Below, one piece after another: positions 1-6,997 of a stretch of 14,296 nt of DNA; within the stretch, counting starts at the first letter, position 1, and every line of letters starts with the position of its first letter. The notes below the pieces were generated by a model. It was not told the DNA's origin. It worked only from the letters and a program-made list of their open reading frames with translations, and made no database searches. The DNA comes from Vulcanimicrobiota bacterium (GTDB taxonomy: Bacteria > Vulcanimicrobiota > Vulcanimicrobiia > Eremiobacterales > Eremiobacteraceae): assembly GCA_019232725.1 (NCBI GenBank), contig JAFANK010000073.1:1-14296 (forward strand). Reading direction: 5' to 3'. The position numbers were made by a program, and so were the translations under genes.

Positions 1-54
1 ACAGGGACGACCCGCGGTTCGATAAAAAGGCCAGCCATGCGAGGGAACACGGTG

Positions 55-76
55 AATGTGGGCAAAATGTGGGCAA
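55..76. repeat. 11-bp perfect tandem direct repeat (AATGTGGGCAA x2)
   Basis: AATGTGGGCAA occurs at 55-65 and again, directly abutting and identical, at 66-76. The unit length is not a multiple of three, so if this is coding the second copy shifts frame. It lies about 75 bp upstream of the tRNA-Phe gene. It could be a slippage duplication or a pair of protein binding sites spaced one helical turn apart. Confidence 0.7.
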
Positions 77-104
77 TTCTCTCAACTGCTTGTCCCAGTC
101 CAAG

Positions 105-134
105 TTGCACTGCTGCACAAAGCCCACCAAATAA
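105..134 (+). promoter_or_regulatory. Possible tRNA-Phe promoter
   Basis: A TTGCAC box at 105-110 resembles a -35 element. It is followed after 17-18 bp by an A/T-rich CAAATAA stretch (128-134) that is a poor -10 match. The spacing would start transcription about 8 bases before the mature tRNA 5' end. This is a weak call based on position and partial consensus only. Confidence 0.3.
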
Positions 135-149
135 GGTGGAGATTAGCGC

Positions 150-225
150 GCCGAGATAGCTCAGTTGGTAGAGCACAGGTCTGAAAAACCTGGTGTCGTC
201 GGTTCGATTCCGACTCTCGGCACCA
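150..225 (+). tRNA. tRNA-Phe (anticodon GAA)
   Basis: A full cloverleaf can be drawn. The acceptor GCCGAGA (150-156) pairs with TCTCGGC (215-221), followed by discriminator A and an encoded CCA (223-225). The anticodon stem CAGGT/ACCTG encloses loop CTGAAAA, which places GAA at positions 34-36 and decodes UUC/UUU as phenylalanine. The T-arm is GTCGG-TTCGATT-CCGAC with no mismatch. The gene stands alone, with a strong hairpin 13 bases downstream that probably ends its transcript. Confidence 0.97.
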
Positions 226-237
226 GTCACCGAAAGC

Positions 238-273
238 AGAAGTCCCCAGCAGCTGTTGGGGACTTCTCATTTT
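238..273 (+). terminator. Rho-independent terminator after tRNA-Phe
   Basis: A perfect 11-bp stem (238-248 with 257-267) with an 8-base loop is followed by CATTTT, a short T-tract on the plus strand. The stem is GC-rich in the middle. It sits between the tRNA end and the hemN stop codon (277-279, minus strand), so it may also limit read-through from hemN, although the minus-strand side lacks a T-run. Confidence 0.8.
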
Positions 274-276
274 CGA

Positions 277-1668
277 TTAGACGGCTGAGGCGTGCCTTTG
301 CGAATCTCCCGGAACTCGGGCATCAAAACAACTCGCAACGTTACGTGCAAACAGACGTCCGAGCGGCGTTAGGTGAACGCCGTTGTCGCTCAGCTCGAGG
401 AGACCATCATCCGCAAGCGTCTGGAGATCGATCAAACTGCCCGCGAAGTACTTGCCAAACGGTAGTCCGTCGGGAAGCGAGATCATGTTGCTCTCGATGC
501 GGCCGGTCGTCATCAGAGCGTCGATCACAGACTTGCGTGCGACGTCGTCCTCGCTGAGCAGACATCCTCGCTTTGCAAGAGCTCCGTGATGTGTCGCTCC
601 ACAATATTGTGGCACTTCGGACACATTCTGACTATATGCGTCGTGCGACGATGAAATGGCGCTAGCACCGACGCCAATCAGCGTCGCCGCTCGTCTAGGG
701 GTGTAGCCCATAAAGGTACGCTGAACCGTGCCTTGATCGAAGGCCCTGGCGAGCGAACTCTCGGGTGCAGCGAAATGGTCGATGCCGACGGGCTGATAAC
801 CAGCTTCTGCAAAGATCTCCTGCGCATCAACGAGCATGCCGAATTTTTCGAGCGGCTCCGGCAGGGCAGCCTCATAGGCGTGCTGCGCATGATTCACCCA
901 CGGCACATGCGCGTAGGCAAAAGCGGCGATGCTATCGGGCGCCAGACTCAGGACGTCCTCAAGTGTCAATGCAAACGAGTCGCGAGTCTGATACGGCAGG
1001 CCGTAGACGATATCGATGTTGACGTCAGCGAAATCGAACTCTCGCGCCCATTCCACAACTTCTTCGGTCTGCTCGAGCGATTGTATGCGATTGATGGCCC
1101 GCTGCGTCGGCACATTGAAATCCTGGACGCCGGCACTCAGCCGGTTAAAACCCAGCGCCCCGAAGTGAGCGATTTGGTCACGCGATGCCTGACGCGGATC
1201 GACCTCGATGGAGATGTCGGCGCCGCGCTCGATGGGGAAGCGGCTCGTGATCGCGCGGAAAAGGCGATCCACCTGTTGCGCAGTCAAACTGTTCGGCGTG
1301 CCGCCGCCCCAGTGCAACGCTGTGAGGGGTAGCTTGCCCAAACGCTGCGCGATCGCATCGAGTTCGAGTTCGATCGCATCGATATAACGATCAGCGACGG
1401 TGGCATCCTTTGTGACGACGCGGTTACATGCGCAGTAGTAGCACAGTGCATGGCAAAATGGCACGTGTACGTACATGGCCGATCTGCCCTCGCGCTGCGC
1501 TGACTCCAGTATTCTGCGGTGGGCGGTGCTTGGATCATCAGACCAGACGGGCACCGGCGGATAACTCGTATACCGCGGCACCGGATGATCGTATTTGGCA
1601 AGAAGAGCCGGCCATTCGGCCTCTGCCGGAAACGATGAAGACGCGCTTTGTGATGAGGGCTGCTGCAT
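277..1668 (-). CDS. hemN: Oxygen-independent coproporphyrinogen III oxidase (radical SAM)
   Basis: This enzyme oxidatively decarboxylates coproporphyrinogen III to protoporphyrinogen IX for haem synthesis without oxygen, using S-adenosylmethionine and a 4Fe-4S cluster in the cytoplasm. The 463-residue product matches the usual HemN length (about 455-460). The N-terminus carries the HemN signature PRYTSYPP (31-38). The cluster motif CHALCYYCAC (C72, C76, C79, C81) is the CxxxCxxCxC form that separates true HemN from HemW-like proteins. A GGGTPN SAM-binding motif follows at 121-126, and the C-terminal HemN domain covers roughly the last 110 residues. The ATG start gives the expected lead-in before the signature, but no strong ribosome binding site is visible. 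It is divergent from the TonB-domain gene, and no other haem genes lie in the window, so it is probably monocistronic. The other oxygen-independent paralogue, HemW, is unlikely given the fourth cysteine. Confidence 0.95.
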   Translation of the reverse strand: MQQPSSQSASSSFPAEAEWPALLAKYDHPVPRYTSYPPVPVWSDDPSTAHRRILESAQREGRSAMYVHVPFCHALCYYCACNRVVTKDATVADRYIDAIELELDAIAQRLGKLPLTALHWGGGTPNSLTAQQVDRLFRAITSRFPIERGADISIEVDPRQASRDQIAHFGALGFNRLSAGVQDFNVPTQRAINRIQSLEQTEEVVEWAREFDFADVNIDIVYGLPYQTRDSFALTLEDVLSLAPDSIAAFAYAHVPWVNHAQHAYEAALPEPLEKFGMLVDAQEIFAEAGYQPVGIDHFAAPESSLARAFDQGTVQRTFMGYTPRRAATLIGVGASAISSSHDAYSQNVSEVPQYCGATHHGALAKRGCLLSEDDVARKSVIDALMTTGRIESNMISLPDGLPFGKYFAGSLIDLQTLADDGLLELSDNGVHLTPLGRLFARNVASCFDARVPGDSQRHASAV

Positions 1669-1714
1669 GTCTTTTGGATTGACGGCGCAGAGCCCCAGAC
1701 CTGCTGCGAGCAGT

Positions 1715-1754
1715 TCGACAACTCGTCGAGAGCGGCGACTTTGCTCGTAGTCGC
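1715..1754. repeat. Inverted repeats in the hemN/TonB-protein divergent gap
   Basis: Two small dyads lie in this 126-bp gap: TCGAC (1715-1719) with GTCGA (1725-1729), and GCGACT (1735-1740) with AGTCGC (1749-1754). They could be operator half-sites or leader hairpins for either divergent gene. I see no convincing -35/-10 pair here. Short dyads like these also arise by chance in GC-rich DNA. Confidence 0.3.
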
Positions 1755-1794
1755 GCCGCCATGAGTTGCGACGCAGGAGGAAGAAGCGCGAGGC

Positions 1795-3207
1795 GTGATT
1801 AGGCTGGGCTCGCTCTCATCATTGTTCGTCTTGTTCGTGCTCTCCGTGGTCGCGTCGCCGGCTCGCGCCGGCGCTTGCCCGATCATCGTTACCGGTTTTG
1901 CACTTGAGGGGAGAAGCACGACTGCGGTCGCATATCGATTGCGACTTGGGGCACATGACGCGGCTTCCGCATACACGTTTGCGGTTACCGGAGCGGACGG
2001 CAAAGGCGCTGACCTCACGTTAGCAGCTGGGCTCGACGTCGCGGAGGCGCTCTTTGCCTGGCCTCGCAGCGACCTCCAGAGCGTTCGGGTCAAAGGGTTC
2101 GAGCCACCCGGCGCTCATTTTACGCCATGCACGTCACAACCGGTGAAGATTCGAGACGTCAGTGCAGACCCAACCACCGTCGTTTTTGCGACGGGAACGC
2201 TGCCCATGTCGCACCAGTTGCTCCCGGTCGACCCGAGCGAGCCAAGCCGGCCCGTGTTCGTCCACGAAGCGCAGGCAGAATATCCGAAAGATGCGGCTCG
2301 CGCAGGCGCAAGTGGTCGGGTCGACGTGCTCGTCGACGTCACGGCAGAAGGTAAGCCGCAAAACGCCGTCGTGGCGAGTTCCTCGCAATTTCCGCCGCTC
2401 GACGAAGCCGCCGTTGCCGCCACACTGGCGAGCTCCTATAAGCCGCCCGAGATCAATGGCCGGCCGGCCGAACAGCGCTACTTGGTGCCCTTTGTCTTCA
2501 CGTTGCCGGGTACAAAAATTGCATCTGCGCCTGATACGAAGTGCCACGCGTGGATCACGCGCGGCTGGCTCATCGGTCTTGACCGCACAAGCGGTGAGAA
2601 TTTGTACGAAATCGGGTTAAGCGCGGATCGCCGTGACGTCAGTGCCGTCGATATTTCGCTACAGAAGGGTGACTTGGCGCCGCCGGTGACGTTTTCGAGG
2701 CTCGACTGGCAACGGCAGCCGGATGGGGCCTATGCCACGCGCGTCTTCGCCGCAAGTGGAGGAGACTTGGCGGGTTCCTTGCGGCTGGAAAGCGCCGATC
2801 TTGGATCGCAAACACTTGTCTGCGCGCCGTTCACGATCGTGACCTGGGACCATAGCGCTGGCAGGCTCAACACGGGCACCCGGCCCACCGCGCCGCCGGC
2901 GGGCATTCAGGTGCAGCCGACCCGTGCGGCATCGGCGGCAAAGTTCCAGCACAAGGTGTGGCCCGCGTATCCGCGCAGCGCGTCAGGAGATCGTTTGGCG
3001 GGTATGACGATGCTCGTCGTTGAGACCGATGGCAGCGGGCGGCCACAAACAACCGACATCTTCCGGTCCTCAGGCGACGACGCCCTCGATGCAGCTGCGT
3101 CCGACGCGGCAATGCACAGTGTTTTTCGGGCGACTGGAGCGCCGGCGACGTACGTCACTTGGTACGTGTTCCGTCCTACGCTGACAATGGGAGCATACTT
3201 ACCATGA
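1795..3207 (+). CDS. Secreted protein with two TonB C-terminal domains
   Basis: The product is 470 residues. It opens with a basic start, a hydrophobic stretch (about 7-20) and an ARA|GA-type signal peptidase site near residue 25, so it is probably exported. Two segments match the TonB C-terminal fold: about 155-237, with AEYPKDAARAG, GRVDVLVDV, LDEAAVAA and a hydrophobic end; and about 380-462, with WPAYP, MTMLVVETDGSG, LDAAA and a terminal beta strand. Between them is a beta-rich region of no recognised family with C250 and C343, and C28 and C112 lie upstream. Canonical TonB has one such domain behind a membrane anchor and a proline-rich stretch, neither of which is seen here, so energy transduction is doubtful. 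A periplasmic scaffold or binding role is inference. The start is GTG with AGGAGG at 1775-1780, 14 bases away. The stop overlaps the next gene's ATG. Confidence 0.8.
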   Translation: MIRLGSLSSLFVLFVLSVVASPARAGACPIIVTGFALEGRSTTAVAYRLRLGAHDAASAYTFAVTGADGKGADLTLAAGLDVAEALFAWPRSDLQSVRVKGFEPPGAHFTPCTSQPVKIRDVSADPTTVVFATGTLPMSHQLLPVDPSEPSRPVFVHEAQAEYPKDAARAGASGRVDVLVDVTAEGKPQNAVVASSSQFPPLDEAAVAATLASSYKPPEINGRPAEQRYLVPFVFTLPGTKIASAPDTKCHAWITRGWLIGLDRTSGENLYEIGLSADRRDVSAVDISLQKGDLAPPVTFSRLDWQRQPDGAYATRVFAASGGDLAGSLRLESADLGSQTLVCAPFTIVTWDHSAGRLNTGTRPTAPPAGIQVQPTRAASAAKFQHKVWPAYPRSASGDRLAGMTMLVVETDGSGRPQTTDIFRSSGDDALDAAASDAAMHSVFRATGAPATYVTWYVFRPTLTMGAYLP

Positions 3208-4085
3208 GCACAATCGCGTTTTGTGGCCTAGGAAAGATGGGAGCCGCTATGGCCGCGCGCCTGCGCGATGGCGGTCACGAGCTGCACGTGTGGAATCGTT
3301 CGAAGGACAAGGCTCAGCACTGGGCTGCTGGGGGAGGCGTCGTCTGCGACTCGCCGAGCGCAGCTGCTAAAGGTGCGACAGAAGCCCATCTCATGCTGGC
3401 GGATGACGATGCGGTTGACGCGACACTTTTCGGCGCTCACGGAGTGTTGACGGCGTTAGAGCAGGGCGCGGTTGTGGTCGACCACAGCACGGTCTCAGTC
3501 GCCGGTGCCCGAACCCGAAGTCAACGTATCGTGAAGGATGGCTGGCGCTTTTTGCAGGCACCCGTGTTCGGCAGTCCGCCCCAAATGGCAAGTGGTGAGG
3601 GACTGATGCTCATTGGCGGCGAGCAGCAAACGTATCAGACGATCGCTTCTGAACTGCAGCAGATCGCTGGTCGGCACGTCATGGTCGGTAAGCCGGAAGA
3701 GGCGGCGGCGTTCAAATTGATGGGCAATTGCATGCTGGTCGCAGTGGTGGAGGGTTTAGCGGAAATATTCGCCATTGCGCGTGCGAGCGGGATCTCAGCG
3801 GAGCGTGCGATGCAGCTGTTCGATTCTTTCAATCCGTGCGGCACGATCGCACGGCGAGGTCCACGCATTGCCCACGGCGATTATTCACCGGCGACGTTCG
3901 AGCTGACGATGGGACTCAAAGATGTGCGCCTCATGATCGAAGCTGCGGGCAACGATGGCCTCGTGCCTGGATTGCAAGCGACGGCGGCGAAGATGCAACG
4001 GCTCATTCAAGATGGATATGGGCAGCTCGACCTTGCTGCACTCGGCGTGGAGGTCGTGCCGCCGCGTGGCGGGGAACAGCGCTGA
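3204..4085 (+). CDS. NAD(P)-dependent beta-hydroxyacid dehydrogenase family oxidoreductase
   Basis: This belongs to the family of 3-hydroxyisobutyrate dehydrogenase, tartronate semialdehyde reductase and glyoxylate/succinic semialdehyde reductase, which interconvert short hydroxyacids and semialdehydes with NAD(P). The 293-residue product starts with the Rossmann motif GLGKMG (8-13). Next come DHSTVS (93-98, where many relatives have D-x-S-T), the substrate-loop region GSPPQMASGEG (123-133), the expected catalytic lysine K171 in FKLMGN, and the KD pair (239-240) typical of the second domain. The substrate loop deviates from the common SGG-GA-GTL pattern, so the substrate is unknown. I chose ATG 3204 because the Rossmann strand follows at once. 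It overlaps the upstream stop as ATGA, implying translational coupling. An upstream in-frame GTG (3159) would add 15 residues unlike the family. A tRNA gene follows 22 bases later. Confidence 0.88.
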   Translation: MSTIAFCGLGKMGAAMAARLRDGGHELHVWNRSKDKAQHWAAGGGVVCDSPSAAAKGATEAHLMLADDDAVDATLFGAHGVLTALEQGAVVVDHSTVSVAGARTRSQRIVKDGWRFLQAPVFGSPPQMASGEGLMLIGGEQQTYQTIASELQQIAGRHVMVGKPEEAAAFKLMGNCMLVAVVEGLAEIFAIARASGISAERAMQLFDSFNPCGTIARRGPRIAHGDYSPATFELTMGLKDVRLMIEAAGNDGLVPGLQATAAKMQRLIQDGYGQLDLAALGVEVVPPRGGEQR

Positions 4086-4107
4086 TTTCGAAGAACAGGG
4101 CGATCAC

Positions 4108-4183
4108 GCGGGAGTAGCTCAGTTGGTAGAGCATCAGCTTCCCAAGCTGAGGGTCACGGGTTCGAACCCCGCCTCCCGCTCCA
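4108..4183 (+). tRNA. tRNA-Gly (anticodon CCC)
   Basis: The acceptor GCGGGAG (4108-4114) pairs with CTCCCGC (4173-4179), followed by discriminator T and an encoded CCA (4181-4183). The anticodon stem TCAGC/GCTGA encloses TTCCCAA, giving anticodon CCC, which reads the GGG glycine codon. The T-arm ACGGG-TTCGAAC-CCCGC has four good pairs and an A-C mismatch at the outer position (4156 with 4172). It lies 22 bases after the dehydrogenase gene and may share its transcript. No clear terminator is visible before the convergent MATE gene. Confidence 0.95.
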
Positions 4184-4210
4184 AGAAAATCAATTAGCCG
4201 CGCTTAATCC

Positions 4211-5629
4211 TTAGATGAGGCGCTCGTGTCGCTGCTTCTTCCAGACGAAAAAGTAATACGAGCTCTGCAGCATCAGTGTTACGCAGAAGGCAACCGGATA
4301 GCCGATCCAAACGCCATCGAGCCCTATGCGGTGCATGAATATGTAAGCAGTTGGCACTTCCACGCCCCAGATGCCGAAGATGGAAATCGCGGTCGGCCAT
4401 AGCACCGCGCCGCTAGCGCGCATCACGCCTGACAGCACTGCCGAGTTACCGAAGATCAAATACCCCCACAGCGTGATGAAGAGCAACGTATGCGCGAGCC
4501 GCAGCGTGCCGGGATCGGTGATGAACCAACCCAATATGTTCCAAGCGAAGAAATAACATAGCGCGACCAGTACAGCGCCAACGATGTAATTCAGTGCGAC
4601 GGCGACGTGGACGACGCTCGCGAGCTTGTCGTTGCGCCGAGCGCCGATACACTGTGCGCCGAAAATCGAGGCAGTAATACCCATGCTGACTGCCGGAAAC
4701 TGCACATAGCTCACCACTTGATTGACGGCACCGTACGCTGCGGTCGCGTGAGATCCAAAACGGTTAACAAAGGAGAGGACCGCGATCTCGGCCAGCGAGA
4801 TCATGACCACTTGCAGCCCAGTTGGCACGCCGATTTGGATCGCACGCCGAGCGATGTCTGGATCAAAGCGTAAGTCGCTGATGATCTCCTTATCCAACGC
4901 CAGAGGGTGGCGTCGCGCTCGCAGATAGATGAGCATGCTCGCAAAAGCGACGAAATTGGAAACGACAAAGGCGACTGCGGCGCTGAACACCCCGAGATGC
5001 GGCAGGCCGAACCACCCGCGAATCAACATGGGAGTCAACACGATACCGACGACCGTTGAAACAATAAGGAAGTAAAATGGGGTCTGTGAATCCCCGGTTC
5101 CTCGCAATGCAGTGACGTAGATGATATATGCAAAAAGAATCGGGCTGAAGACAAGAACGATACGTGCGTACCCGAGCGCATCGGAGAAGATGTTGTGAGG
5201 TGTCCCCAGTGCGTTCATGACACGGTCGGCAAATAGCAACCCGATGATGGCAACGACTACTCCGAGCGCCAAACCCATTAGGAGCACCGTCCCGGTCACG
5301 CGCTTCATCTTGTGTTGATCGCCGGCACCGTATGCTTGGCCTATGAGAACCGATGCGCCGCTCGAAAGTCCTATGAGAAACGAAATAAGGAAGAACAGGA
5401 GTGGAAAGAACGCAGAAATGGCGCCGAGCGCATCGACGCCGATCAAGCGCCCGACAAAGATGCTATTCAGCGTGCTGCCTGCGGACTGCAACACGCTGCT
5501 AAGCATCAATGGGATCAGGAAGATAACAAAAGAGCGCCACATGGGGCGCGACTCATCAAGAATATTTGGACCAGCCATGCGCCGTGGCGGCGCTGGCGTT
5601 TTCCGGTCTTGCTCAGTTGCAGCTTGCAT
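4211..5629 (-). CDS. MATE family multidrug/Na+ (H+) antiporter
   Basis: This is an inner-membrane efflux protein of the MATE superfamily, which expels cationic drugs or metabolites in exchange for Na+ or H+. The 472-residue product is the usual MATE length, with about 12 hydrophobic segments in two MatE repeats. Family-like stretches are visible: FVGRLIGVDALGA (58-70), GASVLIGQAYGAGD (91-104) at the end of the second helix, and ALRGTGDSQTPF (174-185). A second-half counterpart includes GAQCIGARR and SGVMRASG. The C-terminus ends in a short basic cytoplasmic tail. ATG 5629 lacks a good ribosome binding site. An internal ATG 17 codons in is equally possible because the first 17 residues are polar and not conserved. 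It follows the GNAT gene on the same strand after a 109-bp gap, so it probably has its own promoter. The substrate cannot be predicted. Confidence 0.93.
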   Translation of the reverse strand: MQAATEQDRKTPAPPRRMAGPNILDESRPMWRSFVIFLIPLMLSSVLQSAGSTLNSIFVGRLIGVDALGAISAFFPLLFFLISFLIGLSSGASVLIGQAYGAGDQHKMKRVTGTVLLMGLALGVVVAIIGLLFADRVMNALGTPHNIFSDALGYARIVLVFSPILFAYIIYVTALRGTGDSQTPFYFLIVSTVVGIVLTPMLIRGWFGLPHLGVFSAAVAFVVSNFVAFASMLIYLRARRHPLALDKEIISDLRFDPDIARRAIQIGVPTGLQVVMISLAEIAVLSFVNRFGSHATAAYGAVNQVVSYVQFPAVSMGITASIFGAQCIGARRNDKLASVVHVAVALNYIVGAVLVALCYFFAWNILGWFITDPGTLRLAHTLLFITLWGYLIFGNSAVLSGVMRASGAVLWPTAISIFGIWGVEVPTAYIFMHRIGLDGVWIGYPVAFCVTLMLQSSYYFFVWKKQRHERLI

Positions 5630-5727
5630 CCGCTACGTGAGATTACTGCAGATCAATGCCGGTTGGCCAGAGGGAATTCACCACCCCTGCGGCCTATAAA
5701 GTACATGGGAGGCCATCATTTGAGCTG

Positions 5728-5748
5728 ATTGCAAGAGCTTATTGCAAT
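5728..5748. repeat. Perfect 7-7-7 hairpin across the GNAT stop codon
   Basis: ATTGCAA (5728-5734) and TTGCAAT (5742-5748) are perfect inverted repeats around a 7-base loop, and the loop holds the stop codon of the acetyltransferase gene (5739-5741). The stem is A/T-rich with no T-tract. It would be a weak terminator at best, or a site between the GNAT and MATE genes. Confidence 0.4.
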
Positions 5749-6275
5749 GCAGTAAGTGGTGCCACGAGTTCGTACTCGTTCACCTCTTGCTCGAAGGCGA
5801 AGGGACCGGGTACGGTTCTGCGGCGTCCGATCAGTCGAAAACCGAGTTTCGTGAGCACTCTATTGGGCGCGGCATTTTCCGCATATGGTTCGCACACGAT
5901 CCGCTGTAGGTCAAACTTCTTGAAATAGAACTCGATGGAGAGTTTGAGAAATCTTGTACCGACGCCGGATCTGCGAAGTTCAGGACGCCACATATGCAAA
6001 TGTAGGTACGCTTGGTGACCTGGTCTGATGTTGCCAAGGCTTGAATGCCCAACCTGTTCCCCGTCGAGGAGCCAGGCGAGATAAAATCGATCCCTTGATT
6101 CCGCGGGTCGCTCGTGGTCGGCGAGCGCTTGAGTGATCCAATCTTCACGTCTCGGCAGCTTCGCGCGATCCACACCCATCGCCAGGAGCGCCTCGTCGCT
6201 CGCGCCTACAAAATAGTCAACCATGGCTTCGTACTGTTGGCAAGTGCTAAACGGCTGGACCTCAACATGCTTCAT
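5739..6275 (-). CDS. GNAT family N-acetyltransferase
   Basis: This is an acetyl-CoA-dependent N-acetyltransferase, probably cytoplasmic, acting on an unknown amine (small molecule, peptide or protein N-terminus). The 178-residue product carries the acetyl-CoA pyrophosphate-binding loop RRSGVG (101-106, the R/Q-x-x-G-x-G/A form) after a beta strand. It also has the later motif N138 to F146 (NRVLTKLGF) that typifies RimJ/RimL-like GNAT proteins. The N-terminal half is more divergent, as is usual for the substrate-binding side. Its ATG overlaps the stop of the upstream membrane-protein gene as ATGA, so the two are probably co-translated. Antibiotic acetylation is one option among many, and the residues seen do not identify the substrate. 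Confidence 0.88.
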   Translation of the reverse strand: MKHVEVQPFSTCQQYEAMVDYFVGASDEALLAMGVDRAKLPRREDWITQALADHERPAESRDRFYLAWLLDGEQVGHSSLGNIRPGHQAYLHLHMWRPELRRSGVGTRFLKLSIEFYFKKFDLQRIVCEPYAENAAPNRVLTKLGFRLIGRRRTVPGPFAFEQEVNEYELVAPLTALQ

Positions 6276-6916
6276 TTGCCCGGCTCTTGAGAGTACCAGC
6301 GGTCGATATCACTTCCCATGGATCCTACGCCGCCTTTGCCGCTCGCGATCACAGCAGTGGTCCTGCTTGGCCACGTGATGTATGCGCTCGTGTCGACTTC
6401 CTTGTGGCCGGAGAGCAGCAGCACCACGTGATAGAGAACGTGCCGCTGCGAAACGAGGAGAGGATCCTTGCCTTGGCGTTCTGGCCGGAATATGAGCACC
6501 CGTTCGACTTGGCCGTTGCCGGCAACAGCGATTGGTACCCAGAGTGCCGAGTTCGTGGGGTTCACCGATCCGGTGATCGCCGGAATGGCTCGATCTGGTT
6601 CGGCGGTGAAATCGGCGCCCCAGAGCAATTGCACTCCGCCGTCTGACTCGTACAATTTGGCGGCCAGCACAGCGGTGGGCCGAGCACCATGATTCACAAT
6701 ACTCAACGGAATGCTGATATGCAGCCCTCCTTCGTGAGAGACGAACACCGCACTCATCACGGGCTCGATCCTAGCGGGCCGCACGCTCCAAAAAAGTGTG
6801 AACAGCGAGAGGACGAGCGAAACCAGCGAAATGACGACGGAAATATTGACCGTGCGCACCGCCTGCGGAATGCTGGCGATCGCCTTGCTTTCGTCCGTTT
6901 CGCGTTGCGTTTTCAT
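6272..6916 (-). CDS. Single-pass membrane protein of unknown function
   Basis: I do not recognise this 214-residue protein. It has a polar N-terminus of about 23 residues, one strong hydrophobic helix (about 24-44, rich in Val, Leu, Ser), then a beta-rich region with no further membrane segment. With arginines just after the helix (RPARIEP), the positive-inside rule does not settle the topology. The soluble region contains an immunoglobulin-like run of alternating hydrophobics (ISIPLSIVNHGARPTAVLAAKLYE) that recalls beta-sandwich accessory domains, but this is a guess. ATGA overlap with the downstream acetyltransferase gene indicates coupled translation. The reading frame is long, uninterrupted and consistent with its neighbours, so I take it as real. 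Confidence 0.7.
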   Translation of the reverse strand: MKTQRETDESKAIASIPQAVRTVNISVVISLVSLVLSLFTLFWSVRPARIEPVMSAVFVSHEGGLHISIPLSIVNHGARPTAVLAAKLYESDGGVQLLWGADFTAEPDRAIPAITGSVNPTNSALWVPIAVAGNGQVERVLIFRPERQGKDPLLVSQRHVLYHVVLLLSGHKEVDTSAYITWPSRTTAVIASGKGGVGSMGSDIDRWYSQEPGK

Positions 6917-6947
6917 CGGTGACCGTGTACCCAGGTCAATATGCCAC

Positions 6948-6972
6948 GAAGCCCGCAGGTGACGCGGGCTTC
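6948..6972. terminator. Hairpin after the VOC gene (possible terminator)
   Basis: A perfect 9-bp GC-rich stem (GAAGCCCGC at 6948-6956 with GCGGGCTTC at 6964-6972) encloses a 7-base loop. It lies 25 bp past the VOC stop and 31 bp before the start of the next minus-strand gene. The minus-strand sequence after the stem is not T-rich, so efficient Rho-independent termination is uncertain. It separates the two genes into distinct units if active. Confidence 0.5.
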
Positions 6973-6997
6973 ATGATGCCGATAGGAACTCGCGGCC

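Larger units (their letters stand above)
1..149. other. Leader upstream of tRNA-Phe; no identifiable gene
   Basis: Two plus-strand frames are open from the window's left edge, one stopping at 132-134 and one at 157-159 inside the tRNA. Either could be the tail of a gene that begins outside the window, but neither shows a motif I recognise. The stretch holds an 11-bp perfect tandem repeat (55-76), a small hairpin (CCACC 124-128 with GGTGG 135-139) and a possible tRNA promoter. An integrase tail next to a tRNA gene would be a natural guess from context, but nothing in the residues supports it. Confidence 0.3.

Noticed and set aside
165..557. Open frame starting inside tRNA-Phe and crossing the terminator
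   Set aside because: It begins in the tRNA, crosses a strong hairpin and lies antisense to hemN with arginine-rich composition, so it is a shadow frame.
733..1332. 199-residue open frame antisense to hemN
   Set aside because: It has no ribosome binding site or recognisable domain and lies wholly opposite a well-supported gene in GC-rich DNA, where such frames are expected.
3159..3203. Earlier in-frame GTG start for the hydroxyacid dehydrogenase
   Set aside because: It adds 15 residues inside the upstream gene before a Rossmann strand that should start the protein, whereas ATG 3204 gives a family-like N-terminus and an ATGA overlap.
3955..4197. Open frame running through tRNA-Gly
   Set aside because: The product's C-terminal part (GVAQLVEHQ...) is simply translated tRNA sequence, a common artefact.
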